From contig OY856188.1 in NCBI GenBank assembly GCA_963693315.1, positions 159,123,493 to 159,187,492 on the forward strand: a stretch of DNA of 64,000 bases, in the 5' to 3' direction. The translations under genes and the position numbers were made by a program. Positions 34,290 through 46,280 of the stretch are shown here, piece by piece. The DNA is from Diogma glabrata (lineage: Eukaryota; Arthropoda; Insecta; Diptera; Cylindrotomidae). Under the pieces are notes generated by a model, which saw only the letters and a program-made list of their open reading frames with translations, ran no database searches and had not been told where the DNA came from. Numbering within the stretch: the stretch's first letter is position 1; each line of letters begins with the position of its first letter.

Positions 34290-37215
34290 AGTCAGACAAG
34301 TGCGAATAAAATTCGCTCGTCAAGGGTTCCGTGAATGTAAAGAAAACAATATCAAAATAATTTACATAAATTGTGTTGTAAAGGGTTTATATTGCCAGAC
34401 CATAGACACATAAAAAATAAATGGTTCATCGTAAATATCAATAGTTAATGTCAATCTCATCTAAATTGATCGAAATGATATAAAAAATATTACTTTCGGT
34501 TAAATGATATCCATAGCTATTTATGGTAGCTAAGGAACGACTCAATTCTGTTAAACAACGACGAAATTTATAGGTGGAGTGGTGTTAACGCTAAAAATAG
34601 GACTTTTTTGACAATAATTCAAAAACTGTGCATCGCAAGATTCTAAAATAATTGTAATGTTTCTTAATTTTGGTGTTCTTTCAAATGACACTCATGCGAG
34701 CCAAAAACTCTTTTTTTCACGATTCCCCACTCCTATCCCCTAAACACGTAGAATTAAAACTACTTGAGGCTTCGCTATATTTTTCGTTAAGGGTTTATCA
34801 AATTTCCTATCTCTATTAATTTTTTCAAATTTTTCTGTCAATCAACGAAGAAACGTATAGGGGGGGGGGACCAACTTTTTGTTGCACTTTTTTGAGAATA
34901 ATTCAAAAACGGTGCATCGCAAAATTCTAAAAAAACTGTATTGTTTTTTAATTTTGGTGCTCTATCAAATGACATCCCACTCATGCGGGTCAAAAAACGA
35001 TTTTTCACCCTTCCCCACTCCCATCCCCTAAACACATAGAAATAAAATCATTTGAAACTTCGCTATATTTTTCGTGTTCCATAGAATTATAGGCTCATCG
35101 CTTTACTAAAATTTTCAGTTCTTTCTATAGCAACAATTTTTTTGTGTTAGATTACATAAGTTCGACATTTAGGTCGGTGCTTGAAAAACAACGTATAATT
35201 TTAGCAATATTTAAAATTAACAAAAGATCAATGTTTGACTTAAACAATAGCATATTAAACAAATATTAACCCTAAAATAATTGCAGGTTATCGAACTTAC
35301 CATTCAATTAAAACTCAACATTTTCTAAAGTTATACAAGAAATTTATTAAACCAGTAATTATGAATGGATTACAAACGTGGATCTTAACACAAACTAACA
35401 AATCACATCAATCTGATTTGAACCTTGAGAATTTACGCCACCTTTTGGGCCCACTTATGGCATACAATACAATATACAATAGATAGTAAAGGACCGTGAT
35501 AATTTTGAAATAAAGTCTTTCTTTTGGATAAATGGTTATATTCACTCTAAAAGAGTTGCAAAATTAAGAATTGCTCTAAGAATCAGTATAAAGGATGACA
35601 TGACTAAAAATGTACACGCCAGTCCCACTCGATATTGCTATTCGGGCTTAAAAAAGCTTTATTTCACCTTACCATTCCTACCCTTTCAAAACGATTAATA
35701 AATATTTGATACACGGGGGGACGGTCTGAATTTTGAACATTTTTGATCATAAGTCAAAAACTGTGCACCGCAAAATTATAAAAAAAATTGCAATGATTTT
35801 TAAATTAGGTGCTCTTTCAAATGACACTCCATTCGCTTGGGTCAAAAAAAGTTTTTTTTTACCCTCTCTACCCCGGTGCCCTAAACACACAGAAATATAA
35901 TTATTTAAAACTTCGGTATAATTTTCATACAAAATTTACCAAATTTCCTAGCACTGTGAATTTTTTCAAATTTTTCTGTCAATCAGTGTCGAAACGAAGG
36001 GGGGGGGGACGGTTTGAATTTTGCACTTTTTTGTCCATAACTCAAAAACTGTGCACCGCAAAATTATAAAAAAAATTGCAACAAATTTTAAATTAGGTGC
36101 TCTTTCAAATGACACCCCACTCGCTTGGGTCAAAAAAGTTTTTTTTTTACCCTCTTCACCCCGGTCCCCTAAACACACAGAAATATAATTATTTGAGACT
36201 TCGCTATAATTTTCATACAAAATTTAGCAAATTTCCTAACTCTGTGAATTTTTCCAAATTTTTATGTCAATCAGTGTCGAAACGAAGGGGGGGGGGGGAC
36301 GGTTTGAATTTTGCCCTTTTTTGTCCATAACTCAAAAACTGTGCACCGCAAAATTATAAAAAAAACTGCAACGAATTCTAAATTAGGTGCTCTTTCAAAT
36401 GACACCCCACTCGCTTGGGTCAAAAAAGTTTTTTTTTTACCCTCTTTACACCGGTCCCCTAAACACACAGAAATATAATTATTTGAGACTTCGGTATAAT
36501 TTTCATACAAAATTTACCAAATTTCCTAACTCTGTGAATTTTTCCAAATTTTTCTGTCAATCAGTGTCGAAACGAAGGGGGGGAACGGTATGTTTTTGAC
36601 AATAACTCAAAAACTGTGCATTGCAAAATTCTAAAAAAAATTGCAATGCTTTCTAAATTAGGTGCTCTTTCAAATGACACCCCACTTGACCACATTTTAA
36701 ATAGGGTTTTTACCCCTCCTCATTTCCACCCCCTTAATAAATCTAATTATGAGGATATGACACTTTTATATATTTTTTATTAAAACTGTACTAATTTTTC
36801 TATCATTCCAAATACATTTGAAAATTTTCGATCAGTTAGGTTCGGAGCTAATCGAGTTAAGAAAACACGAAAAAAACGTCATTATTCAGAGTTATACAAA
36901 AAATGGTGAGGTGTAAAATTCTAAGATAAATTTTTAAGGCATACTGAAATGAAGCCCTTTCATATGATACCCCACTTGAATCTATAAAAAAATCTATTTT
37001 CTCAAAGGTCTCACATCGAACCCCTGTAAACCAAACGAAAACCACTTTAGTTTTATTTGTATTCGTCATTTCATGTGGACAGATTAGTTTTAGACACACC
37101 TCAAATTTCAAGTCCATAGCATTTATAGTTTACAAGATAATCGATATAATGTGAAAAACTCGTTTTACTCTCACCAATAGTGTTCCGTATAAAAAACGGA
37201 ACCCTAAAAATATGC
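34290..37215 (+). repeat. ~288-bp satellite array
   Basis: Units of 285-290 bp, each with AACTCAAAAACTGTGCACCGC, then GGTGCTCTTTCAAATGACA, a CCCTAAACACACAGAAATA block and a G-run at the junction, start at about 34600, 34890, 35740, 36030, 36320 and 36600. The 36.0-36.6 kb units are nearly identical. Diverged copies extend to about 37000, and the array is broken at about 35135-35700 by an RTE fragment. AGGGTTCCGTG (about 34322) on the left and AACGGAACCCT (about 37195) on the right form inverted outer motifs. Open frames across the units are artefacts. Confidence 0.85.
35280..35690 (+). mobile_element. Degraded RTE fragment inside the satellite
   Basis: Nucleotide similarity to 51178-51590 (GCAGGT.ATCGAAC, TATACAAGA..TT.ATTA, ACAAACGTGGA.CTTACACAAA), with many changes. 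It splits the satellite array. Confidence 0.7.
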
Positions 37216-37263
37216 ATACATATAAATCCAATTGTTATATTGAAAAATCTTCAAAAACCACCA

Positions 37264-37560
37264 CTATAACAATATTTGTTTCGATTCTTCAGACACCTTG
37301 TTGAATAAGATAGTATTTCTATGAAATAGAGCATTAAATCTATCAAAATTGCGAAAGACGTTTTTAAAAGAAGTAAGTATGCCTTGATTTCGAGATTCGC
37401 AAAAAATTTTAAAATTGCAATACCTCTTTTTCGATACGTATAATTGAAATAATGATACAAAACATCCCAATTGTTTAATATGTTCAAAATGCATCGATGC
37501 ATAGAGAGGAGCCATCTTGTAGTTGCAGGTGATTTTATTTTTCGTGTCGTAGTGTGAAAA
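37264..37560 (-). pseudogene. hAT transposase fragment
   Basis: The minus strand reads QLGCFVSLFQLYVSKKRYCN, KIFCESRNQGILTSFKNVF and FDRFNALFHRNTILFNK, matching the middle part of a zf-BED-type hAT transposase. The preceding bases contain a TRW-like start in another frame. It has the orientation expected for the surrounding hAT ends. Only about 85 residues remain. Confidence 0.55.
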
Positions 37561-38052
37561 TATTCCTGAAACTCAGAAATATATTATTGCTTTTGGGATT
37601 TTCGAAACGTTTGTCTCTATTTCCCTAAGAAATATGAGAACATCAACATCTGAAGGCTGAAATTTCATCGATTTTACGGTATACTATGAAGGTGATGAAT
37701 GGCAGTTTCATTTAAACAAAATTATTGAGTAATCAACATCTTTCTGGAAGCATAGTAACAAATAGTTGTTGCGATCATTTTGAATAAGTTTGAAATTTAA
37801 AACGCTTCTACAATTAATTGTGAAAAAGCCCGCACTTGCCAAGTTTTTGCCCGCTTTCCTGTTTTAAATGAAATATCCCATAAACGGAACAAAATCACCC
37901 GATCTGACATTACTTCTGTGTATTATTATATATTTTAGACAGAACTGAGAGCAAGGGTATTGCGATCTATAATTTGAAATATCACATTTTGTTTCGTTTT
38001 AAAGATGGGCTGGATATTGGCTAGCTTCTAGCACGAAAGAGAAATATCAGAT

Positions 38053-38660
38053 CTATAGAATTTGTAGAAAATTTTGGTAAGAGAAGGTGCAAGTTCTTTT
38101 GGAAATGTTGTTAGAATAATAGGAGGAATGATGTTCCGACCGAAGACTTTGCTGGTAGTTAACCCCCTTAAGATTTTTTTTAACAATTTTGTGTTTGAAA
38201 TAAAGATCTTTCATATTAACCCCTGAAGCCTGGATTTTTGGTTTTTCTTTAGGAGTTTTTAAAACAGTCGAGATCTCAGCAAAGCGTTCCGCGAACAATG
38301 TGGTTTTTCTCGCTGGGTCAGTGACGATTAAATCACCGTCAATAATAGGAAAAAAAAGAGTTGGTACCAGACTTTAAAGAATTAATGGCACTGTAAAATT
38401 TTTTGTCAGAAATGGACTTAGTAGAAAGTTTTGCCGCTCTTGCTCTGTCAATTTCTGTTTTTTTCGTTTTCGTTTATCTGGTTTAATATACTATTGGGCT
38501 GTATAGATATTAGAACTTAAATCGTTAAGGTAATTTTGTTATGGAACCAAATATTAAATGATCTGTGTGTGTTTCTAAGGGCCAATTTGACTGGAAAACA
38601 AATATTTTTGTTGGGGTCTCATTATTGAGAAGGGAACGAATTTGTTGATACTAAAACATT
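38053..38660 (-). pseudogene. LINE ORF2 linker fragment
   Basis: The minus strand gives the region between endonuclease and RT of a Jockey-like LINE: a basic NENEKNRN-like stretch, then (in shifted frames) DGDLIVTDPARKTTLFAERFAEIS and a degraded continuation. Frameshifts near 38340. It lies head to head with a plus-strand LINE fragment from 38736. Confidence 0.55.
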
Positions 38661-38735
38661 TTAGTCAAACAAAATTTATACCATATTATTATTATATTAT
38701 TATTTTATTTTTGTATTTATTTTCACTCGGATATA

Positions 38736-39790
38736 ATGGCCAAACAACATACCAGAGCTCCTCTCACTCCTGGTCAAATTCGTAAATTACTTTATTTGTT
38801 TTTGATAAATGATCTTTCGTTGGTACAATTTAAAGTATCAGAACCTTTAGGTGGTTCAGACCATAATTTGATTTCCACTCATTTAAATTTACAAGTTCCT
38901 AAACAGTTTCAATCTATTCCTAGTCTTATTTGGGTTGCAGATTGGCAGGGGCTTAGAGATATGTTTAATTCAAACATTTCTGCTTCTAATTTTTCAGAAA
39001 TAATACACACGGGTATGCGCAGGTTTATTCCGATATATGGTTCTGAAGGCTGATCTTTAGGTTTCGGGAAAATGTGAAGAAGCAATAAAATTTTAAATAA
39101 ATGTCCTTAAAAAATGGCCAGTATACAGCCAATTCAAAAAAGTTGCTAACACGAATTCAACAAATTACAAACCCATATCAATCTTGTCGGTTGTTGCAAA
39201 AATATTTGAGAAGTTCATTAATTTTAATATTATGAGCTTTTTAAGTCGTCAAAAATGCTTAATGAAAGACAATGCGGTTTCCGTAAAGGAAGAGCGACGG
39301 GAAATTTACTTTCTTTGTCACACATATCTGGAACAGTCGGTTGAAAACCTTGGTGATACTTTCATTGCTGCTCAGCAATTCAAATCTTACTAATGAGCTT
39401 GATTCGATGTATGTTGCTGATTTGAAGGTACACAAATACACTATGGATAAACGCGTGTGTCTGCCTAGATCAAATCAATTTTACCTGAACAGAGTATCAA
39501 TAGCAGCTCATCTTTTTAAGGTTCGAGTGACAAGATGTAGCTTTTCAAAGAGATTTTTTTTAACAGAATCTTGCATCTCTGGATGAGAGACCTACTGACG
39601 TGGGCCTTCCTTGATAATTGTAATCCACAAAACTTTCAAAATAGTGTTCAAAAAATCCTCAAAGATATTGGATCAATAGTGAGTAACCATAGATCCCATA
39701 GTTAGCATCGTATCTTACGAAATTCAGAGATATTAATCTATAATTTCTTATGGTTAACACTAAATAATGTCTAACTTTAACAAATAATAC
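38736..39790 (+). pseudogene. LINE ORF2 fragment with internal deletion
   Basis: 38736-39053 ends an endonuclease domain (EPLGGSDHNLISTHLNLQVP). About 39140-39330, across two frames, starts an RT (YKPISILSVVAKIFEKFI, CGFRKGRATGN). 39380-39590 holds a damaged C-terminal region like that at 41113. The RT core is deleted. The 3' UTR near 39690-39790 resembles 41425-41510. Confidence 0.7.
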
Positions 39791-39870
39791 TGAAAAATTA
39801 TCGGTTTGGGGGGGGTCCGGACCCGAAACCCCCCTCCCCCCCCCCCCTTGTGTGCGCGCCTGATACTATC

Positions 39871-40560
39871 TGATTTTCTTTCATTTTGATTCCAACATTT
39901 ACTTAATGGGAAACATTTTGGATTAGAAACATTTGGCCCATGAAATGAATTATTTGGTATCATGAAATGTTATTGAATATATGAAATATGGTTCAATCCA
40001 GCTACAGCTGGAAAAACAACTGGGAAATATTATGTTGTTGTAGAATAAATGTCGTTTTTTTCATAGCAGTTAGGGAAATTATTAAGGATTATTAGAGAAA
40101 TGTATTTAAGAAATTTTGTTGTGTGAATCCGGGTTGCACCACTTCCAATTAATAGGCACAGTTTGAAAATATCAGGTTCTTGCAGATCAAATCTTCATTT
40201 TATACAAAAGTTGTAATAGTTAAAATATGTATTTACGTCAAACGAAAAAGTTTAGTGAGAAGTTTATTGAGTAAATTCAATTTTGGTCATTGTTGAATAA
40301 TAGGTATGGTTGAAAATGTCACATTATTACAGACTAAATTTGTTTTGAAAACAAATAATTATATTTTGAAAAGAAGCATTTACGTTAAATTTGGAAGTTT
40401 TCTGAGCTAATAGGAATAGTCGGGTAAGAAATTATTATGGCGACGCTATATTTTCTAAAGCAACTGTTTCTATTAGTCCTGAAATCTAGGCTTTATAAAT
40501 ATTAAATATCACGAGTACGAGAAATAATACGCCCGCAATAATATTATATAAAGGTATTTT
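39871..40560. other. No recognised gene
   Basis: AT-rich single-copy-looking sequence without a supported frame. It is followed by a short tract of TATACG/CGTATA motifs (40585-40675) that are mutually complementary. Confidence 0.4.
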
Positions 40561-40703
40561 TATTTATTAAGGATTTTACTTTTATACGGTATAAAACGTA
40601 AATATTTGTGTGTTTTATACTGTACGTTTTATACGTTCGTATAATACGTGTTTTATACGTTACCGTATTATACGCAAACAAAAAAAAACAAAACTTAACT
40701 TAA

Positions 40704-40809
40704 GCCGGGCATTCACATACAACAGAAACAGAATTTCATACAGATTTGACAGCAAAAAATTCTGTTTCTGTAAAATTTGTACTGTTTCTGTTGTATGTGA
40801 ATTTCAGCC
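40704..40809. mobile_element. 106-bp foldback MITE flanked by TTAA
   Basis: ATTCACATACAACAGAAACA on the left has its exact inverse on the right. TTAA stands just outside both ends (40700-40703 and 40810-40813). A TTAA duplication is typical of piggyBac-type elements. No coding capacity. Confidence 0.75.
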
Positions 40810-41094
40810 TTAACCCATTTCGAACCGAGTTGCAGAAACTATTTTCCAGGATAAAACCAAATACTTTTTTGTAGTAATTTGATGCTCATAAGCTCAAATC
40901 TGAGAAAAAAAACAAGTAATCTTTTACCGTTTTTCCGGAAAATGGAAAAGTTTAATGTTCGTTTCATCGAACGCTGGCGCTGAGTCTATATAATTACACA
41001 CCAAAAAAATTTATTTTTAAAAAAAAATTAATGATTTAGTTTAGATTAAATTGTGACATTTTTTAAAACAATCAACATGATAATATCTTACTAA

Positions 41095-41510
41095 TAAGCT
41101 AAGCTTGATTCCTTGCCGCACAGACGAAATGTTGCTGATTTGACAACTTTCTACAAATACATTATAGATGAACGAACTTCCTCTGAGATTAAATCAATTT
41201 TACCTGAACTAGCAAACTTCTCGTGTTTCACCAGAACTAATACTGTGGCCTATGCTTTTACGGTTCCAATAAAAAGGTGCAGAATTGTGGCTTTTCAGCG
41301 TGACTATGACAACAGAAACTCATCTCTGGAATGCCTTACCATACCTTTAATCCTCAAAAATTTAAAGTTAGCGTTCATAAGTTTCTTAAAGAAACTTAAT
41401 TTATTTAAAGAAAATTATAATACCTAGTTGGCATGGTATCTTCGGATATTCAGAGACGTTAATTTATTATAATTAAACTAAACATGCCTAACTTTATTTA
41501 CAAAAAAAAG
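41095..41510 (+). pseudogene. LINE ORF2 C-terminal fragment
   Basis: The plus strand reads PHRRNVADLTTFYKYII, KSILPELANFSCFTRTNT and VPIKRCRIVAFQRDYDNR, then in a broken frame a WN.LP-like segment. This is the C-terminus also present at 7412-8023 (HRRNVAELSIYYKH). It ends in an A-rich tail near 41500. Strong 5' truncation. Confidence 0.75.
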
Positions 41511-41739
41511 TGCTTATTGCATTTTCGACACACGAAAATTGTGGGTTTGCCACACCTTTTTAGTTGACAATAATGTGATCTCGACAAACCTCTGATAAAT
41601 ACGCGGTTTTTCAAACTCCTGGTTTTCCATCTATATTCTCCATATTCTCGTTTGTCAATAAAAGGCTTTCTGTGGCCATTACATTGAAATCAATTTGACT
41701 CAATGTTTTTTTAGTCTTATATTTTGCGATAAGAGAGTG

Positions 41740-42419
41740 TGTGGCGAACGAACGCACTTGCCGTTTTACAGGTGTGAACTCGCCTTCATATTTGTTTAAC
41801 CAAAAATAAATTTGTTCTAGAATGCTGTTTTGTTCTATGCTTTGTTTTTTTCCGTGATTGATTTTTCAGTCGTTGCATGGTTGTCTTTTAAATAAGATGT
41901 GCGTCCAGCACATTCATTTAATGTAAATACTATATTTAAGTTGTGTTAATATTTCTGTAAATATAATTTAGTGCTGAAATGAATTGTATGTGGTTTTCGT
42001 TTATTTTATATGTTAATGTGTTAATATTAATCATGGCGAAATTTCGATTTAATTATAATTTAAAAACTATATTGCAATAATGTCTGTAAAAAGTATTAAC
42101 TCAGAAATAACTTCGATTGGATTAAGAAGTTGCACACAAATTTACATTGGTTTATGGATATCTCACTATTTTGTCTAAAGGCTTATGAATCAATTACAAT
42201 AAAATATGCTGGATCGAGAACACTCGTTAATACATTTGAAAGGTCTCGTACCATAATCGAGCTAAGTTTATTGCCATAGGAACTCGGACGACTCAAACTA
42301 TGTTGCTCGTAACTGTATTAATGCGCATTACCAATCTACGATTCCAGATATTGTAGATCTCCTGGCATCTGATAATTGTTTGGGTTTATTGGCAGTTTCC
42401 ATAATCTAATTAAGCCAAA
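41740..42419 (+). repeat. 5' LTR of the LARD-like element
   Basis: 680 bp; promoter and polyadenylation region of the element. One visible mismatch to the 3' copy (GTGTTAATA versus GTGTAAATA). Confidence 0.9.
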
Positions 42420-44500
42420 CTGGTGACCACCGATAACGGAACACAACGACAGCACAGGTGAAAATTAATTGAAAAAGTATATATAAAAATGATTTATTTT
42501 AAAAAATATGAAATTTTATTTAGTTTTTGTGCTACTTTAATTTGAAATAAATAAAATTAATTTTATAAGAATGATAAAAGGAATTCGAAATTTTTAGAAC
42601 AATATTTTTTTTGTGTTAGGACCTTCGTAACAAATGGTTCAAATAATGTGACAAATACAGTTTTTTTTATTAAATTTTAGTCAAAGCTAATTCCGATAAA
42701 AAAAAAATTTTTTTTTTCCTTGAATTATATTGAGTCTCTTAATTTATCGGATAAATTTCTGAATACAAAATTTATTTTATTGATATAAATTCTTTTGTAA
42801 AATTATTTAAAAAAAAAACCGTATTAATTATCACAAAAATTTAATTAAAGTAAAATTATATTAGAGAAAACATAATAATTATAATTACTTAAGGCTATCA
42901 AAATTCGTGAAGGGTTAAATATGTGTTCAAAATTCATAAGACAAACATTGTTAAACAAATGAAATTATAAAATTTTCTTTCAATTTATTATATAAAATCA
43001 AAAATTTTTGTTGATACATGCTACGACTGTCTCAAACTAACAACATTGTATAATGGTTCAATAACATACTATGCTTTTAGTAATGTTTTCTTAAGTCAAA
43101 AACAAAAATCGGGCAATATAATATTAAATCAACATTTTTTTTGTATCACACAACACTCTTCCTGTAGCGACCACATATTTTTCCTTCTAGTCGTTTCGGC
43201 TGACAAGCCATAATCTATTTTCTTGTCATACTCATTTTTTCTCCAAATCTCCAAATCGTTTGGACTTTCAAGCTACGCCAACTCTTACTAGTGCGATCAA
43301 TATTTTAAAATTTCTTTTTGTTTTTATAATCGATACCTTGGGCCGAAGCTTAAGATCTCCTTCCTTCATAAGACCCACTCCACTCTCCTTAACTCTTGGG
43401 CCGAAACAAATTTTTCGAATTTTCTGATTTTTTTTTTTAAATACTATCCCTAACGTTACCCATATGTTTCCATAACATGAACATCTTCTAACGTTAACCA
43501 TCTATTTGTTGACAAAACAGGTATGGTCCTTATGGATATACAAATCAGATTTCAACTAATTAAGCAGAACCTCAAAATATCTGATCTCAAAGAAATATCC
43601 CCAACGTTACCCATATGTTTCTACAACATGAACATCTTCTGACGTTAACCATTATCTGTTGACGAACAGGTATGGTTCTTACGGATAATTAAAACGACAT
43701 CTTGTCGTAAATCAGATATTACTTATCACAGCGATCTCTCTCTATGGTACACGTCTCCAAGGTAAACATTGGTCTCAGTCAACTTTGTACTGTCAGACTT
43801 TACCATCACTTACGTTACCATATGTACTCCTTTCGCTTACGCCAAATTTCTGCTTCTTACTTTTAAGAGCTAATTTTCGAAAAATTAAGTTACAGTCACG
43901 TCTTCTGATGTTAGTATTCGTCTTAGACAACTTAGTTCTGTCAGACCATCAACATCACAGATATTATCTTCTGCTCCTCCTATTTAAAAAAACGAACCTT
44001 TTAACTCATGGTACACATCTCCACAAATATTGGTCTCAGACAACGCAGCTCTGTCAGACCTTTATCTCCACTCGTGTTACCATATCTCCATAATTGTTCG
44101 TTTCTTTTTTTTGCAGAGCTCCAATTCGTAAGACCCATAAGTTTTTTTCTCCACCAAATGGTATCGATTACCAAACAACTCTCTCGCTTAACACAATCTC
44201 TCCTAACACATTAGTTTTTAACTCTCTCCTAACACAATTTCTCCTAACCTTCATGTGATCGAACATCGACAGATAATACCTTACTTTAGGTCACATCTGA
44301 AGATGGCTCGACTCCTCTTTCGCCACTATTTCTCATTCACGCAAACCTAAAACTATCTTGTATAGACAACTGTCAACTCTACTTCTTCGGACACCTCCAA
44401 ACTCCTTCTTTTTCGCTACAACTACTTCTTTCTTCTCCAACTCTACTTATTTTTTTTTCTTCATATCGTTCCATCTTCGATGGCACTAGGGGGGGAGTGT
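42420..44500 (+). other. LARD interior with a ~155-bp direct duplication
   Basis: Non-coding. AACGTTACCCATATGTTTC, CATGAACATCTTCT.ACGTTAACC and ACAGGTATGGT..TTA.GGATA occur at 43445-43545 and again at 43598-43690. The 43700-44480 part is rich in TCTC/CTTAC motifs and has no open frame of interest. Confidence 0.7.
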
Positions 44501-45180
44501 TGTGGCGAACGAACGCACTTGCCGTTTTACAGGTGTGAACTCGCCTTCATATTTGTTTAACCAAAAATAAATTTGTTCTAGAATGCTGTTTTGTTCTATG
44601 CTTTGTTTTTTTCCGTGATTGATTTTTCAGTCGTTGCATGGTTGTCTTTTAAATAAGATGTGCGTCCAGCACATTCATTTAATGTAAATACTATATTTAA
44701 GTTGTGTAAATATTTCTGTAAATATAATTTAGTGCTGAAATGAATTGTATGTGGTTTTCGTTTATTTTATATGTTAATGTGTTAATATTAATCATGGCGA
44801 AATTTCGATTTAATTATAATTTAAAAACTATATTGCAATAATGTCTGTAAAAAGTATTAACTCAGAAATAACTTCGATTGGATTAAGAAGTTGCACACAA
44901 ATTTACATTGGTTTATGGATATCTCACTATTTTGTCTAAAGGCTTATGAATCAATTACAATAAAATATGCTGGATCGAGAACACTCGTTAATACATTTGA
45001 AAGGTCTCGTACCATAATCGAGCTAAGTTTATTGCCATAGGAACTCGGACGACTCAAACTATGTTGCTCGTAACTGTATTAATGCGCATTACCAATCTAC
45101 GATTCCAGATATTGTAGATCTCCTGGCATCTGATAATTGTTTGGGTTTATTGGCAGTTTCCATAATCTAATTAAGCCAAA
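44501..45180 (+). repeat. 3' LTR of the LARD-like element
   Basis: 680-bp direct repeat of 41740-42419, preceded by the polypurine tract. Confidence 0.9.
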
Positions 45181-45493
45181 AGTGCAACTTCCATGCATTA
45201 ACCATGGAAAAATTAAGCGCAGGGATCCACAGCAGTCAATGCCACTTCTTTTGTCAGGCAATAATATAGCCAATGATAACTTGTGAAATAATTGCCAAAA
45301 ACACATCGTGATTCGTAGAAAACTCTACGTTATGTTATTAATCTTTCATTATAAATCCTTCAATTTCTCACATCAGCTAAAGGTGCCGAGCTAGGTGCTA
45401 TATTATACTGAAATTATTTATGGTTTCTTGACCATATTTTGGTTTACTAAAAGAAGTTGATATAATAATATAAATTTAATATAATAATATAAA

Positions 45494-45755
45494 TCATATT
45501 TCACTTTCTTTTGTCGTTGTTCTTAATAGTACAGGTTGGGGTTCTTCAACGATGAACTCATTTTCATCAGTATCTTCAACAATATTTCTTGAAGTTTCAA
45601 CTAAAACACATCTGGCCACATCGCCGAAAATCACACAATTTTTAGAAAAAAAAGGAATTTCACTATTCGATGAAACGAACAGAGGATCGAAATGGGTTAA
45701 GCCGAAAAATGAAACACGTTCGTTTGTCGCGAAATTTAAACTTTTATTTATTTGT
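45494..45755 (-). CDS. Unrecognised open frame without ATG (possible exon)
   Basis: About 86 codons on the minus strand ending at a TGA. They contain FFGLTHFDPLFVSS, then CVIFGDVARCVLVETSRNI and a very acidic EDTDENEFIVEEPQPV tail. The mixed composition looks more like real coding sequence than the AT-rich background. I do not recognise a family. It could be a terminal exon, a fragment of an unknown transposon protein, or chance. Confidence 0.22.
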
Positions 45756-46247
45756 TTGAAGCATATTTCGTAAATTTAAATAAAATAGTGCATAGGGATT
45801 TAAATAAATTATGGCGCAAAATTACAAAATAAAGTTTTAAAATTTGAGCCACCGAGGTCAATTTTTAAAATTTTATAAGGTGAAAGATTCCCGTCTTAAC
45901 CAGTATTATTTTCACAAACTTCTCTTGGGCTATAAGTTTTAGATGCGAGGTAAGATGTAAATTTTAATTTCGCTCCACTTGCAACAGCAATTTCGATTTA
46001 CACTTTGTTATGCTAAAAACAATACCGACTCGTTCTTTCGTTGGGAAAAGTTGGAAAAATTGTGTAATATAAAGTGTCTCCTTAGCGTTCTTAGAATAGG
46101 AATTGATATTTACTTTGATAAATTGAGTTTCATAGTGTGTTTTTCAAATTTTTCTAAATTTACTTTAGGTTTACATTAAAATTTAAATTAATAAATATAT
46201 CACAAAATCCTTTATAATAATAACAAAGGAGACAAAAAATCTAGATT

Positions 46248-46253
46248 TTTATT
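46248..46253 (-). promoter_or_regulatory. Polyadenylation signal AATAAA of the FAM20-like gene
   Basis: AATAAA on the minus strand about 28 bases after the stop codon of the kinase gene. Confidence 0.5.
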
Positions 46254-46280
46254 TTATAATTTACAAAGTACTATTTGAAA

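Larger units (their letters stand above)
33870..39862 (-). mobile_element. 6-kb hAT unit with perfect 8-bp target duplication
   Basis: Left end CAGGGGCGCACACAG, right end (inverted) CAGGCGCGCACACAAG, each followed by long G-runs. ATACTATC stands immediately outside both ends (33862-33869 and 39863-39870). The transposase is reduced to a fragment on the minus strand near 37264-37560. The rest is filled with a 288-bp satellite block, RTE and LINE fragments. The exact duplication argues that the whole block entered, or was filled after entry, as one element. Confidence 0.8.
41740..45180 (+). mobile_element. Non-autonomous LTR element (LARD-like), very recent
   Basis: Two 680-bp direct repeats (41740-42419 and 44501-45180), starting TGTGGCGAACGAACG and ending TTAAGCCAAA, differ at about one position. 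Right after the first stands TGGTGACCACCG (42421), placed and shaped like a primer-binding site. Right before the second is a polypurine tract, TAGGGGGGGAG. A 4-bp duplication flanks the whole. The 2.08-kb interior has no gag, pol or env frame. LTRs, PBS, PPT and target duplication without proteins define a LARD-type element that would need a partner's enzymes; the 4-bp duplication suggests a Ty3/gypsy-type helper. Confidence 0.9.
41736..45184 (+). repeat. 4-bp target duplication AGTG of the LARD-like element
   Basis: AGTG at 41736-41739 and 45181-45184 directly flanks the two LTRs. Confidence 0.7.

Noticed and set aside
35747..36599. Several similar open frames with repeated ASGVSFERAP-type peptides on both strands
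   Set aside because: They are the 288-bp satellite read in frame; the repetition comes from the DNA unit and appears on both strands, with no start or regulatory context.
43268..44214. Short open frames inside the LARD interior as a gag or accessory gene
   Set aside because: No zinc knuckle, protease or other retroviral motif, and low-complexity Leu/Ser-rich composition.
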